Below, one piece after another: positions 10,527 to 23,414 of a stretch of 64,000 nucleotides of DNA. A program made the position numbers and the translations under genes. Positions within the stretch are counted from its first letter, which is position 1. Each line of letters begins with the position of its first letter. Source of the stretch: Microthyrium microscopicum (Eukaryota > Ascomycota > Dothideomycetes > Microthyriales > Microthyriaceae); contig MU004233.1 of the NCBI GenBank assembly GCA_010405405.1, forward strand, positions 1,129,122 through 1,193,121, read 5' to 3'. A model generated the notes under the pieces. That model ran no database searches. It was not told the DNA's origin and saw only the letters and a program-made list of their open reading frames with translations.

Positions 10527-13500
10527 TCAATATCGTTCAATGTCGTTCTCGTCTCCAGCAATACCGAAGTCGTCATCGTCGAAAATGAAGTCGTCTTTCT
10601 TCTTCTTATTGTCTCGAGAGACTTCGAGACCTCCCTGTACGACTGCGAGATCTGGCATTTCGTCGTCATCATCACGACCACCATTGTCATCATCATCTTC
10701 GTCATCACTGTCATCACTATGCTGATCTGAACTTTGGTCGTTCATAGGTATTTGTTGTCCGTCATTAGCGTCTGTATCACTCGGAATCAAGATGAACTCC
10801 TCTGGGTATCGAACTGGAAGCATGAGATCACAGCCAGTATTAGTTTCACCCACGGCATTGGGGCCCACATTCAGGATTGAGGTTTGCTCAAGATATTGAT
10901 GGTGGCGGTCGAGATTGAACTCAAAGTAAGTCTTCTTTCCGTCGACTTCTTCGGAGTGTCGATGAGCCAAGACATCCATGTCTACAGTATCGATTCCGAC
11001 GAGGTGATAGATGTTGACTTGTTGCGCTTGACCGGTTCGCACAACACGTCCGATTGCCTGAACCATCTTCTTTTCGTAGTCATCTCTGCTTGTAGTGAAG
11101 TAGGGCGACCAGAAAATTATATGCCGCGCCATTGTCAGATTGGACCCAGATATAGCCTCGTCCCTGATATCCATGGCTAGTACTCGCACGTCAGGTTTGT
11201 GCATGAAGTTTTCTATAGCCGTTCGACGCTTTGCTGTGTAACTCTTTTGGGTTGGGACTATTTCAACATTGATGCCAGCCGCCTTGAACCATTCTTGAAT
11301 ATAATTCAGGACTTCCTGGCCTTGGACAAATACTAGAGCCTTCTCCTGATTTCTTTTCCCTGGTTTAGGCTCACGGGTTAAGATTCTATGCAGGAAATGC
11401 TCTTTAGAGACCCCGAAAAGGAGTGGCCACTTTGTAGATTGCTGCAACGGTGCCGTATGGGTAGCATCGTCGCCTTTCGGACGCTTCTTGTTTTCTGGAG
11501 AACTATGAGCAGATTTGTAAATGGTGTTACTTTTTCTCTTTTGGCTCTTGCGTGTACCATTAGAGAGATCAAGGCCGGAGATTTCAAGAGCTTCTTTGTC
11601 TCTTGGCTTATTGTTATCGGCGTTAGGAGCGTCCAAGCTCGCAAAAGTGATGTAAGGGTCAAAATCGCTGCTGCGTGTATCGGATCTCTCTTGCGTCAGG
11701 TGTAAGGCCTCCGCTTGCTTGAAGTCATCTAGCTCGACAAGTACATTGCATCCACGAGCTGGACATGTACCGTGATGCTGCGGATTCAGACAGTGCGGGC
11801 AAATAATGTGACCACAGATCAGTGAGATGTAGTAATCCGACGGGTCACATTTATCAATTGCCAGGCAGGATGTGCATTCTATTACGATGGTAGTCTGACC
11901 TCGAGCGAGGTGATAATAGCCAGTGGCGAAGCACAAGCTTGTGAGGCTCTTGACGTACCGCTCAGTCTGTACAGATGTGATGAATCCGCGAGTTATTGAC
12001 TGCAATCGGCTGATTGCTTTCCTAAGGTTGCCCGAACCAGTAGGCTCCTTATGGTCTTGCTTTCGTAAGGACGCAATTACTTGAATAGTAATTGCGTCAT
12101 CATAATCAGTATTTACTTTGGTGTATGGCTTTCGAAAGCAATCATTCAAGCGGGTCGTCCCAATACTAATCGCGTGGCTGGCACGTTGCAGCTTCGCAGG
12201 ATCCGCAGACTGAGTTTCAGAGATCAATTTAGAAGCTGCGACGTTGTGCTTGCCTTCTACCCCCTCGGTCCACATTTTGACATTTGGGTCTTGGAAAGAT
12301 TCGAAAACCTTCCATACCATGTAGAAATCCCCAAATGAATCATTTTCCCTTTCTACTAAAGCATTGGTAAGTTGCTTTGCAAATTCAACGGCTTGAGTAG
12401 TGCGATCGCTTTGGCGAACGAGTAATAGTTCTTGTAGTTCTTGACCATCATGCTGAGATGTTCTTTGATGTTGAAGATCTACTTGATTGGTCTTTGGAAA
12501 AATGCCTGCCTTGATGATAAGAGTTTCCTCGGGAAATTTGTTCTTCTTGAATTCGTTTTTCATTCCAGTGGCTCTCGGGGGCCCACCTGCGTGGGCGTTG
12601 TCGCCGACCCTGAAACCTTTTGCTTTCAGGAACTGTACATACTCCTGACACACAACTTGTTGTACAGGAGGCAAGCACAATGGTACGATGAAGCTTTTGG
12701 GCCTCATATTCGTGACTTTGGGATCTCCTCTATTCTTACGGACAAATGAATGAAGAAAGCTTTGAGCTTGTCGTCGCCGCTCTATATGCCACCCGTGGGA
12801 CCGGTTTTCTTCGTAGAAGTACATAAACTTGTCCATGGGACTGAGTTCCGAAAATATTATCTTACCACTGGTTGACGTGATCGTTCCAGGTGTGATATCC
12901 GGCTTTCCAAGCATTATTCCCCAGAAACTGGCTGTCCTATTGACTTCGTGGAAGTCCTGAAAGGATGGAGTACCAGATAAAAGCCAGCGTTTGTCGGCGA
13001 CCAAACCACAAAGCAGCGACCAACAGTTCTCGATATCATTGGCGTTGTTCTTCGTAGTGGCTAGAAAAGCAAATTCATCCACAATTAATCGATTCCACTG
13101 GAATTTGTGGAAAATGGGAGTATTAAGTCTCGTCAATTGCGTTTCATTCTTCTCTTTGTTGATACCACTTCTATTTTCCAGTTTTTCCATACATGCCCGG
13201 ATGAACATTTGGAAAGGATGACCATGATCGATGACCGTGGACGTTCCGGGTTCTTTGACTTTTTGGTTCTCTTCAGGCTCCGGCTCTTCGGTCCCCAGGA
13301 TTTCAATCTCCACTTCCTCGCTCTCCGACTCTCCGTTTTCTGACTCCATATTCGATGAAGAAGAAGGCTTTGATATTCTGGAAGACTCCGAATTTTGCTT
13401 TCGCGACTTATCTTTACGTTTAGATTTTCTTTCTTTGATTGTCCTACGAGGAATGGAAACATCTCCAGCCCAGGATGAGAACAGTTCAACGTATTTATCA

Positions 13501-16500
13501 TGGAGAAAAATGTCCCAAGAGGCAATCACAACTTTGGCGTTTTGTAAAGCTTCGATCGAGCAGGCCTCAAGTTCATCAACACTATTGATCAGAATGATGT
13601 TATTGTTTCGAGGCTTTGGTGCTTTGCTTTTGGCTCCTTTACCAGCAGGTTGGTAATGAAGTCCAGACCCTACGGACATGAACTTGTTGAACTCGTCTGC
13701 CCATTGACGAGCTAGATGGCCAGGTACAAGAATGAGAGTCGCGGCCGTCTTGAGTAAGTCCGTCTTCTCCGTTGGGAATTGATCGGTGATCCATTTGGCA
13801 GAGTTTAGCCTATTCCGCCTTTCTGCTTCCTCGAAGTCGGAGCTAATCAGTGCAATGCTGACAGCAGTTTTGCCAAAAGAAGGAGGATCCGCTAGAATAC
13901 CACCTTTGACTAGAACATTGTACTGAGCTCTCACATCGAGCTTCAGGCCGATGTCCCTCAGCCAAGCCTCTTCAACTTCCTGGCAGGTGAAATGGCAGCC
14001 GCCAAGGAGTTCGCGTTTCTTCATCCACGAAAGAGCTCGTAATTGGTCTGCACGTAGCTTACAATTTCCACCATTAGTCCAAAGGTTCGGTTCAGACGCC
14101 CTTGCTTCATTGTCGGTGTTTTTGAATACAAACTCATTGAACCTGAATCGAGCAGGCTCGATTACATGACTGAGGCGCCATTGGACTTTGTACGTGCTTG
14201 TATCGGTATCGTGATTAGAAGAACAGTTGGTAATAGCGCGGTGTATCATAGATTGAAGTCCAAAACTCACGCGTAGCTCTTCTGAGTCTTTAGAGATTCG
14301 ATGCAGCTTCGGGCGGTTCCGCATTGCCTTTTCAAGCTCGGTGCCTTTCATATGTAGCTTCATGCCGCCAGTGAAGTGGGCATCTTCACCGATGGGGACG
14401 CACATTCGGCAGACACGAGTTTCATAGTCGCCGAGTTCTATCCACTGCTGAGACGTGGTAAGCGAGAACGAGTTCTTGAGCAAGGCCAATTCTAGTAGCT
14501 TCATCTTTCGCGCATGTTCGAGATTACTGAAAGCCTCTGGGAGCTTCATTATCATCATTTCGTGCATCTCGTGGCAAGATGCCTCTGTAGTCAACAAGTT
14601 GCTGATTTGCTCACCTCCCAAAGTCAAGATTTGGAGACTGCAGCGCTCGAGGATAAGCTCAAACCGCTGTTCAGGCAAGATTGTCCTAGGAAAAACCACG
14701 GAAGAGTCAGACAAGGACTTGGACAACTCTGACGGCTGCCATACCCTCCACTTCGGAGATACTTTGGCTATGATGCGCCGCGGTTCGGACTTTTTCAAAA
14801 TCGTGCACGAAGACGCAAAGACAAAGTGGTCGTTGGACGTGTGGTTGATAGGGTGCTGATCTAGAAACAGGTATACTTTCTGGCAATCTGTTTTGGATTC
14901 TTTGCAAAACAGGCTTTCTGTTGCCGTCCCACAATGTTCCAGATGCCTGTAGGTGCCTGAGATCATTGACATTCGGCTTACCACGTCTGGGGATGGTGGA
15001 TGATCCGGAGGTGCAGATACTTGAATCTTGAGCTTTGGAGGGCCTTGAATACTAACCAATCTAGGTACACCTAGCTTGGAGTGCCACCAAGGTTTGAGGT
15101 CGCCAATTGGCGTCAAAGTGATCGGGATCTCCGTTTCTTCGGAGCTATGAACGTTCCATTCTAACCTGTGCAAATCAAAAGGACAATGAATCAAGCTCGC
15201 TGAAGCGATGGGAACTTGCAAAATTTCTCTGGCCTTATCGCTCACACTCCAATCAGACTTCGGCAATAGTCGGATTTCCCAGGTAAAGGTATCTTTCGTT
15301 ATCGTAAGAGACAGTGTGGCATTACCGGTGTTCGAAAGCCAGGTGACTTTCCAGTGCGGATCTCGCATCACTGAATCAAAGTAGAAGTTCTGCTGCTTGA
15401 AGATTTCTGTTTCTAGCATTGATCGCAGGTCCTTCAAATTGCAACCCTTGTAGCAGTCTTTCAATACGGCGGTGGTGCTTTTGGAGGTCCTCAGCGAAAT
15501 TACTGGTGGTATATGTGGTGCGAGCAAATACAAGAAGGTTGTGGGAAAGCCCCTCTCTACCGGTTGACGACGATCAAACACATGTTCAATATTGCCTTCA
15601 CAGTCTGCACAGATTGTATGATCGCACTCAGCACAGCGATAGATCGGGCTCGGGGCTAGCCCGTTGTAGCCATCGCATAGACACTTCTTGTCAGAAATGT
15701 CGCCGTGTTTCTTGATTCGATCCGATAGATTTGCGGTTGGTCGCGAAGTTTCTACTTCGACTATATGTCCACCACGCATGGGCTTGATCTGATCGTGGAC
15801 CTGCTTTGGTAGATCGGGTGGCCGGCCGTTCCTGATGCTATTGTTTGGAAGACAGGTCTTTAGAGCACTAAGGATAACCGCGCCAACCACTGGACAAGTC
15901 ATGGCATTTCCAGCCATATCGCTCAAGTTTGTGTCAGACAAATTGGTCAAACGGAGTCCATCGGTTGTTATGCCTTGCAATCGAAGAGCCTCGAATCCAG
16001 TGATCATACGTCTCTGGTCAGACGCCCATGGTGTACCTTTAGGAGTAATACAGCCGGTAATCCCTCCAAAGGGTATGGTGGTCCCACCACGCTCCACGCT
16101 TTGGCTAATGTTATACACCAAAGCCTTGTAGGAATCGTCACCTTCCGTGTCCTTGGCCATGGTAAGATGTCTCGCCGACAGCAGATCCTTTTCGCGGGTA
16201 GGCCTTGAGAAAAAGCTTGCTGATGCATATTCAGGCTTGCGTCGTAAAAACGGAGATTTGATCCCGAGTTCATTGATAAGCCGCCAAACAGCGTGGCGTG
16301 ATCTATTTCTCTCCCATCCTTTGGAAGAAACTTTCTTCTCGGCATAATAGGATGCCAGAGCATTGGAGGCTGCCACTATCTCATCTGATGTAGCAAGAAA
16401 ATCAGAGACTGGAGAACTGGCAGGTCGCTGTAAAGCCTTGACTACTGCCGTGAAGGAGCTTCTCCAGTTATCACCCAATTGATCTTGGTCGAACTTCTTC

Positions 16501-17705
16501 ATACACAGAGCCAACATATAGGTTCGTTGTCGAGTCTGCGGTAGACCAAAATCCTTTGAATCCACGTCGATCTTCTGGGTTTCGTAACCAATGCCCCTGA
16601 AGTTGTCTTCGAAATCTCTCCAAACATCTGGATTCCTCACATTCTCCAAAATCACAATTGCAGGTTGCAGTACAAAGCAGTAATTTGTGACAGCATTAAA
16701 CGTCGTTGAAGACTCACCCAATTTTCGCTGGTTCAGGCTCTTGATCGTGCTTTTGTTGAGGCCGGAAAGGTCTTTACAAGAAGATCCGGCAATCAATATG
16801 TCAACATGAGGCCATTCAATCTCCTTCCCAAAACAGGTAGTGCTATACATAACTGTTAGCAAGCTATAAGGGCTAGAATCTGGAATCCCACTCACCCGAA
16901 AATTGTCTCATTTCTGCATTGCTGATCGGTTACATCCCTCATCAGCACCTTTGGTTTGAAGTTTGCTTGTATGTATGCCGCCTTGAAAGGCTCAATTTCA
17001 GCAGAAAACTCATGCACATATCGGATGTTGGATTGGCGGCATATCTCTTTCAAAGCGATAATCGGACTTTCTGTTCCGCTACACATTGTCCCAATTTTGA
17101 GGCAAGTTTCTGCTAAAACATCCTTCTTGAAGGATCCAAACTCTTTCATCTCTATGGCTCTTCCAACCAGGTCCACCAGAATTGACTTCGGGTCTGAGAG
17201 AGGAGGCAAATCTAAACGCAATTTGATTTTGGAAGGATCAGGGGCAGAATCATCAGAGAATCGTTGATCGTCGTTAGTGGGCGAGGTCTAGATCTCTATT
17301 AGCGAATCGGCATCAAAATATATTAAGGTCAAGATAGAGATGAAGTCATTGACGCCAGTACACTCATAGAATGTAGTATGTTGAGGGTACAAATTGGCCA
17401 GGCACAATATCTTTATATGCTTGCGACTGGCAGAGAGGTTTTCAATTTCGAGTGCGAGTGGGAAAGGTTGTACATACAATCTCATGATTCGACATGGAAG
17501 AATTACGGGCGGTAACCGAAGGCTGAGCTTTCTTTCCAGTTGAAGAAGATGCTCGAGTAGCGGTCCCACCACCAGTATGAACAGCTTGGCCTGAACTGTA
17601 GTTGGAACTTGATGGTCGAAACATAGAGTCCAGATCGGCAGTTTGCGAAACTTCGATAGGATATTCTTTCTTTCGTTCCTTTTTCGAACGTTCGCGACCA
17701 GACAT
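10527..17705 (-). CDS. DNMT5: DNMT5-type protein: C5 DNA methyltransferase with SNF2 ATPase and RING
   Basis: Three exons (minus: 17478-17705, 16896-17287, 10527-16842) give 2311 residues. DNMT5 enzymes methylate cytosine in DNA, with ATP hydrolysis by the SNF2 module; in Cryptococcus the enzyme maintains CG methylation. Motifs in order: SAM-binding motif I TMCSGTESP (near residue 142), motif IV SSCKDLS with the catalytic Cys (about 229), ENV motif VI (about 271), QTRQR motif VIII (about 311), and GNAM near 520. A Cys-rich zinc finger lies at about 595-630. The SNF2 Walker A LADPPSFGKT is near 1190, with VDEFA in the DEAH position near 1462. A C3HC4-like RING lies near 1868, inside the helicase, and motif VI QAIGRVVRTGQ near 2138. 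The tail is very acidic. The second intron splits the methyltransferase between motifs I and IV, and joining it restores NETIFGTTCFG. The first exon is the least certain part. It is low in complexity, and I see no chromodomain there, unlike the basidiomycete enzyme. Confidence 0.9.
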
Positions 17706-18986
17706 TATGCAAACAGAGAGTGGAAGAGTTCTTGGGCAAACCTGCGACAGATTGTAAGAAGGCACAAAAGATTTTTGTAACAACTATAATCGGCCAATTT
17801 GATGTGCCTGAAAAAGTTGGAAATTTCAGGAAGTTGATGAGAGGAAGAGTTGGAAATATAGGGACCACGAATAAAGTCAAGCTGGAGACCTCCATTTCGA
17901 AGGAATATGTTATAGCAAGCGACATCAATATGAGTGCTTGGTATAGGACAATAATCTGCCTCTTCCAGCATTACCGCATGCTAAGGGACGAAGGGAAACC
18001 GGACGGCAATCATGTTACCGCAGGGAAAGCAGCAAGCAGAAATATAGCACATAGCTTCCAGCCAGTAGCCACAGCGCATTGGTTTTCAACAGTGGAGAGC
18101 TTTAAAGGCTCAAATTCGTAGTCTCGCATGCCAAAACTCAGCCATTGTCTAGTGACAATCTCGATCATCCACAATGCTGTATGTATGTGCCATCATTTAC
18201 CTGTTAAGTCAAGCGACAACTATCGAACGATTTTGCTGGCATCTTTGTATTTCGACTGATAAGCCCAGAAATGCCGAATTTCTCGCATCTCATGAGTGGT
18301 TTGCATGGAAAAATCCGCCGTGAAGCACAGAAACATGAACGAACTAGTCAGCGAGCTCGACAATTGGCATCCGTACACCCTAGTTGTTTGTCAGTCGTCT
18401 TCCAGCTTGTCCTCTTGTTGATTTTTGATCATATAAGCAATAGTGCATCCAATCAACAAATTGCTAGCTACTTGACATTGATTTGTCAAGAGACCACCGT
18501 TACCAAGATTCCCTAGCTCTAGCGGTTCTATCGATATGTCCATAGTGAACATCGTGTCAATTTGGCATACGTTATAGGGACTACTTGCCTGGGTAAGATG
18601 AGGCTATGACCAGTTCTCTAGGTATGTTGTCGCCAGAAGTGTCAGGTACTACAAGAACAGAGAAATAAATCACAAAGTCACAACGCAAGTCAAGCAAAGC
18701 TGAAGCAATGCGAGATGAATATCATTGATCGCGTGGTGTAGTTGGAAGCGGCGATTGCTCATTGGCTACGCGTATCAGGGGGCAGAAAACTGGAGGTCCG
18801 TGCAGTGAGCGGCTTTCTTCCGCTTTCGCGTTTTTGCTCCACGACTCAAATTGAGACTTTCTCAGAGTTGTTTAACGATATCATCTGTGGGCATTTGATT
18901 TTGCACTACTCTTTGACTTCATCGAGTCGCACTTGACCAGCTACCTCGCTATCGCTTTGCCGGACAGTTTAAGCTGCTCCACAGTC
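17706..18986. other. Intergenic region
   Basis: Upstream region of the DNMT5-type gene and of the phosphoesterase gene. Frames are short with no family signature. One stretch near 18732 matches a tRNA A box but has no B box (see rejected items). Confidence 0.45.
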
Positions 18987-19989
18987 ATGGCCAACTCCAA
19001 CCCATATGATGATCTCCTAACCTCGACATCAGGCGATATAGTATGAGTTGTCTGCTTACGCACATGATGCACTTGAGCTAAAGTTTCAGAGCGCCATACA
19101 AAGATTCTACCATGCTCATCGCACCAATCGCAACGCCCAGCAGAAGGCCAAGCTGCTGGATCCCGCCTTCTCAGCCTTTGCTATAGACGATATCCTTAGG
19201 AAGCTTACGGATCCAATTGACTTCCCAAACTTCGAGGATCCAAGGTATTGTCTTGTGCTCTGGGCGCGGCCCACATCAGAGGTCAAGCAGCTGGCATCAA
19301 CCATACAACAAAAATTGATTGCAGAGTTTCCAAGTATGCAATTAAAGTTTCCTTTGGTAATGCGATATTGACAATTGCCAGACTTGTGGCTCATGCCATT
19401 AGAAAACATGCATACGACAAGCATGGAAGTCACGCACTCCAGGACGCGAGAGGAAATTGAAGCGATTGTTGACAAATTCAACCATGCTATTCCAGACATC
19501 ACCGACTATACTAGCAATCATAGATCTCGGCTCACTAAACCTTTGCTTGGCTTCGATTCACAGGCAATTGCCTTGAGCTTTTTACCCGCTGCGGGGGAAG
19601 GACTGAAAGATGGCAGAACTGCAGAAGACGACTCGTACTCGTATCATCACCTACGTCGTGACTTGTTTGGCTTGTGTGACAAGGCTGGTGTTGATGTGCA
19701 AAGTCGTTATGTTCTCCCTACGGCCCATTTGACCCTTGGTCGATTCATCAACGGAAACGATTTTCGCGATAGTCCTGAGGGGTCCTTGAATCACGAGAGA
19801 GTTGCGGATCTGGTTGCGACTGTGGAGAGCATCAACAACTGGTTGGAGGCGGAATACTGGCCTAGCGACGACGGAGGCATCAAACCAGGTGGGCAATGGA
19901 TTGTTGGAGAAGGCAAAGGTCTCGATTGTAGAGAAGGTCAGGTATGGTATGGCGGAGGACGATCCATTCACGTAGGCCGTGGTTCTTGA
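18987..19989 (+). CDS. 2H phosphoesterase (RNA ligase / cyclic phosphodiesterase-like)
   Basis: Three exons (18987-19040, 19090-19333, 19382-19989) give 301 residues. The first intron, 49 nt, joins DLLTSTSGDI to SAIQRFYHAHRT, and the second, 48 nt, restores FPNLWLMPLENMH. Both junctions match the conserved layout of a widespread fungal 2H family. Its two H-x-T motifs, which line the active site of 2H enzymes acting on 2',3'-cyclic or 2'-5' phosphate bonds, are visible as HTT (within NMHTTSME) and HLT (within AHLTLGRF). The pair of motifs and the spacing of about 120 residues support an active enzyme. The substrate is not known. The protein appears cytosolic, with no signal peptide or membrane segment. 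Confidence 0.85.
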
Positions 19990-20296
19990 CGAAAGTTCTG
20001 CATGGAAATACAACCACGTCTATCAGACATGATTCCTTCCGTCCGGAGCTGCAGGTAGATTTTATACTTAAGTAGTGACATATGGCGTAAAAATATAAAC
20101 ATACTAAGCTCGTTGCCACTTTTAAGCATAAACTCCCCGAATCGGCTGGATACGGAGCTAACTAATCCTCGCATTCCTCCGCATTTATCTTACCTAAACT
20201 CTTTGCCACTTGAGTCACAATTCGACGACAACGTTCTTTACAGACAAAAATACAGTTTCGCTATGATTAGTGTACCATAAAGTGAATTTTTTGAAC
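19990..20296. other. Intergenic spacer
   Basis: Short spacer between two genes on the same strand. It holds the 3' flank of the phosphoesterase gene and the promoter of the transporter gene. No other feature is seen. Confidence 0.5.
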
Positions 20297-21898
20297 ATGG
20301 GTGACATAACTTCTAGTCAATCGCGGCAGGTGCAGGTGGAAGGGACAAAGGACAAAGAAATAAAACCTACGCTCTCAAAACGCATCACTAACATTGCTGC
20401 GAATGGGACTTCGAAAATGGCGACTGGTGTAGACCCTGCTGCAAATAAATCTGGAGATGTATAGTTGAGGCAATATACAAGAATAGAAGTAGATCGACTG
20501 ACTGCCTGCCACAGATACCCTCGCAAAGATTAACAGGCCCAGCGAAATACAACTCGGGATGGAGATATCTCGTACGCAACTTCACCCCATCGTAAGCTCA
20601 ATATCAGACACGTCAGTTCTGGATATACATTCTGACATTTTCTCAAAGATGGTTCGCGGTGACTATGGGCACAGGAGTCGTCTCCGTACTTCTACACCAA
20701 ATCCCCTACGAAAGTCCAGTCCTATACTACGCCTCGATAGTATTCTTCATCCTTAATACCATTCTTTTCACCATAGCACTAACCATATCCATCCTACGCT
20801 ACACTCTCTATCCTGCGATATGGGGAGTAATGGTACGTGACCCAGCAAACTCACTATTCCTCGGCACCATACCAATGGGTTTCGCAACACTCATTCTCTG
20901 CTGGATAAACATCTGCGTACCACTCTGGGGCGACTGGGCCAAGACAGTTGCTTTCGTCGCCTGGATAGTCGACGCTGTGGTTTCCGTGATTGCTACACTT
21001 GGTCTCCCCATGATGCTGTGAGTGGAAACCCCCCAGGCATTTCAACTCATGTATTGACAGTGCTAGGATGTCTCACGACGACATACATAGCCTAGATCGC
21101 ATCAATGCTGCTCAACTACTCCCGATTGCGGCAACGGTCGTAGCATCAGGCATCGGCGCCAAAGTAGCCTCCATTATGATAGACGAACAAGTCGTCCTCG
21201 GTACGGTAATCACTTGCTATATCCTCTGGGGCTTGAGTATACCATTCGCATTCATGATCTTCGTGATATACTACCACCGGCTGGCGCTACATAAGCTGCC
21301 GCCTCGCGAAGTCATTGTGAGCGCCTTCCTCCCACTCGGTCCATGCGGGTATAGCGCAAATATGTAAGTTCCACCGATCTTATATCTGACGACATACTAA
21401 AGATGATAGTCTTATGATGCTCGGACAAGTATGTCGAGTAACACTCCCGAAGACACAGACACTCAACAACTCCCTCGCAGGCGAAGTAGCTCACGCCGGT
21501 GGATTCTTCGTGGGGCTAATCATCTGGTCCTTTGGACTGTTGTGGTTTTTCTTCGCACTGGCGGCTATATACCGCAGTCGACCGATTCCATTCAACATGG
21601 GGTGGTGGGGTTTCACGTTCCCACTGGGAGTATATGCGAATTGCACACTACAAATTGGCCAGCAGCTGCCTTCGAGGTTCTTTCGTGTGTTGGGAACAGT
21701 GAGTTGACTTTTCTGATTTTTCGATAACCAAGCTGACGAGTGAAGATATTTGCAATAGCGGTGTTCTTGCTTTGGATTGTGGTCGCTGCCGGAACGGTGA
21801 AAGGCGCCTTGTCCAAGAAGCTCTTCTTTGCACCTTGTTTAGCAAATTTGAAGAAAGAAGAAGAGTCTGAATCTGATGGCAGTAGTAAGGCGGCCTGA
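20297..21898 (+). CDS. SSU1/Mae1-type (TDT family) transporter, likely sulfite efflux
   Basis: Six exons (20297-20458, 20515-20591, 20649-21017, 21061-21363, 21410-21698, 21746-21898) give 450 residues. The family (voltage-dependent anion channel fold, ten membrane helices) includes the plasma-membrane sulfite pump Ssu1 and the malate permease Mae1. Joining exons 2 and 3 restores RNFTPSWFAVTMGTG, the hallmark of the first helix, followed by VVSVLLHQIPY. Later helices carry LPLGPCGY and MGWWGFTFPLGVYAN, as expected for the Ssu1 branch. The hydrophilic N-terminus (residues 1-70) and the short charged C-tail would be cytoplasmic. The first donor is GTATAG, less standard than the rest, so the first exon is slightly less certain. 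Sulfite is the likely substrate by similarity; malate or nitrate cannot be excluded. Confidence 0.85.
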
Positions 21899-22165
21899 AA
21901 GTTCAGCTTGGTTGTAGTAGTTGTATGGAACCTATAAAATCATTAAAGCGATACCCTATTAATAGCATCAAAATGATATCACGATTCAGGAACGCGGGTA
22001 CAGCGTGAGATTGTTTCAGAGTCCTGTTCATTGGTCTCTATTCTTTTTGTTCCAGCATACATGCATAACAAGGAATGCCAGAAGAAAGCAAAGTCCGTAC
22101 CCACGCCAATAAACCGATGGTGCATGAACAAAATCTCTTCACAACTCCCTTCAAGTCTACAACGC

Positions 22166-23061
22166 TTATTTCTCTTCCTCTTCTCCCTCGAGAGCCGAAC
22201 GCTTCTGCTCTTGTCGTTCCTGTCGTCTCTCGCGGGCAGCCTTGGTCTTTGCTCGCTTGGCGTCCATTTCCTCCTTGAGGACACGCTCGCGTGCCTTCTC
22301 GGCCTTGGCCTTGTGAATCTGCAATACTCGTCAGCATCAAACAGAGATATGATTGCATTGTGGCAAACTTACGTGCTCAACGAGGGCACGCTTGTGCTTG
22401 AAGGTGTTACCCTTGGAGAGATGGTAGAGTTCGTGGTAAAGGTGCTTATCGATCTTGCCACTGGCGCGATACTTTACGAGAAGACGTCGGAGAACACGAA
22501 GACGACGCATCCAAAGAACTTGGCTGTAGAAGAGTTCCGTCAGCATTTATCCAATGTATTTCCATCGCCATTGAGCGTCCATTGTGATCCCGATACCGTC
22601 CCACCAATCATAGCGTCATCACATACCTAGGCATTCTTGCGTCCTTTGCACCCTTTCTCTTACCAAAACCTCTATGACGTCCGATCCGTCGGGCTTGGTT
22701 TAGGTCACGGGCACGAGCGCGCGAGTGCATGGTGACTGGCTTCTTGATAATGAGGCCATCTTTGGCGAGCTTGCGGATGGTTTGACGGGAGTTGGCGGAC
22801 GAGATTTCGGTAACTTCATTGGGATCGAGCCAGATCTTGCGCTTGCCGCAGTGGAGGACGGAAGCCGCGAGGCGCTTTTGGGTGGTGAGGTTGACCCTAT
22901 ACAAGAATTGTGGTCAGTGGTTGAATCTTTATCGCATTGAATGGAGTTTGAAGGGGAATGCGAGGGAGGGTGTTGCAGGACTCTGGAGGTCCAACAAACT
23001 ATTTTCGAAGGATTGTATGCATCGTAGGAATGCATTTCTGCATAGAGGGAAATTCTTACAT
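22166..23061 (-). CDS. RPL19: 60S ribosomal protein eL19
   Basis: Four exons (minus: 23060-23061, 22627-22896, 22373-22523, 22166-22318) give 191 residues, the usual length. The protein is a component of the large cytosolic ribosomal subunit. Recognisable blocks are [13 protein letters not shown] at the start, [20 protein letters not shown], the basic block [32 protein letters not shown] and [11 protein letters not shown], followed by a long Lys/Arg/Glu-rich C-terminal helix. The first intron (22897-23059, 163 nt) interrupts the start codon itself: exon 1 contributes only AT, and the G comes from exon 2. Later introns are 103 and 54 nt. All junctions keep the family sequence, so the model is firm. 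Confidence 0.97.
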
Positions 23062-23414
23062 CTTGGCTTGATGGTCTTGGGATGGTGTTCGTCGTCGGCG
23101 ATGTAGATAGAATTGTGTTTGGTGGCACTGGAAGCTGGTGGGATGGCGGCTCCCGGAAAAACTATTGACCGAAGAGGAAAAGCGATGTCTGGCTGATCCT
23201 TCCTTTTTGGGACACCTCCTAAACCTTGCCAACCTTGAACCTTTTCAACTTTGATGTTCATAAGAGATGCTTTTGTTTTACAATTAATTTTATATGTATA
23301 TTTTACACTATGTACTGATTATGTTTGCGCAACATGCGCTCATTATTCACATTCATGTTGATTACATGGCTCCTCCCAAACGCCTTGCAAAATCTTCGCT
23401 AAAACCAATCCCAA
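23062..23414. other. Intergenic region
   Basis: Promoter of the eL19 gene (minus strand) and 3' flank of the kelch gene. AT-rich near 23270-23340; no other feature is seen. Confidence 0.5.

Noticed and set aside
10520-10730. Plus-strand Ser/Val-rich frames at the end of the DNMT5-type gene
   Set aside because: They are the antisense of the acidic Asp-rich C-terminus of that gene.
18728-18800. tRNA-like A box (TGGTGTAGTTGG)
   Set aside because: No B box (GGTTCRANNCC) or cloverleaf pairing follows within 100 nt.
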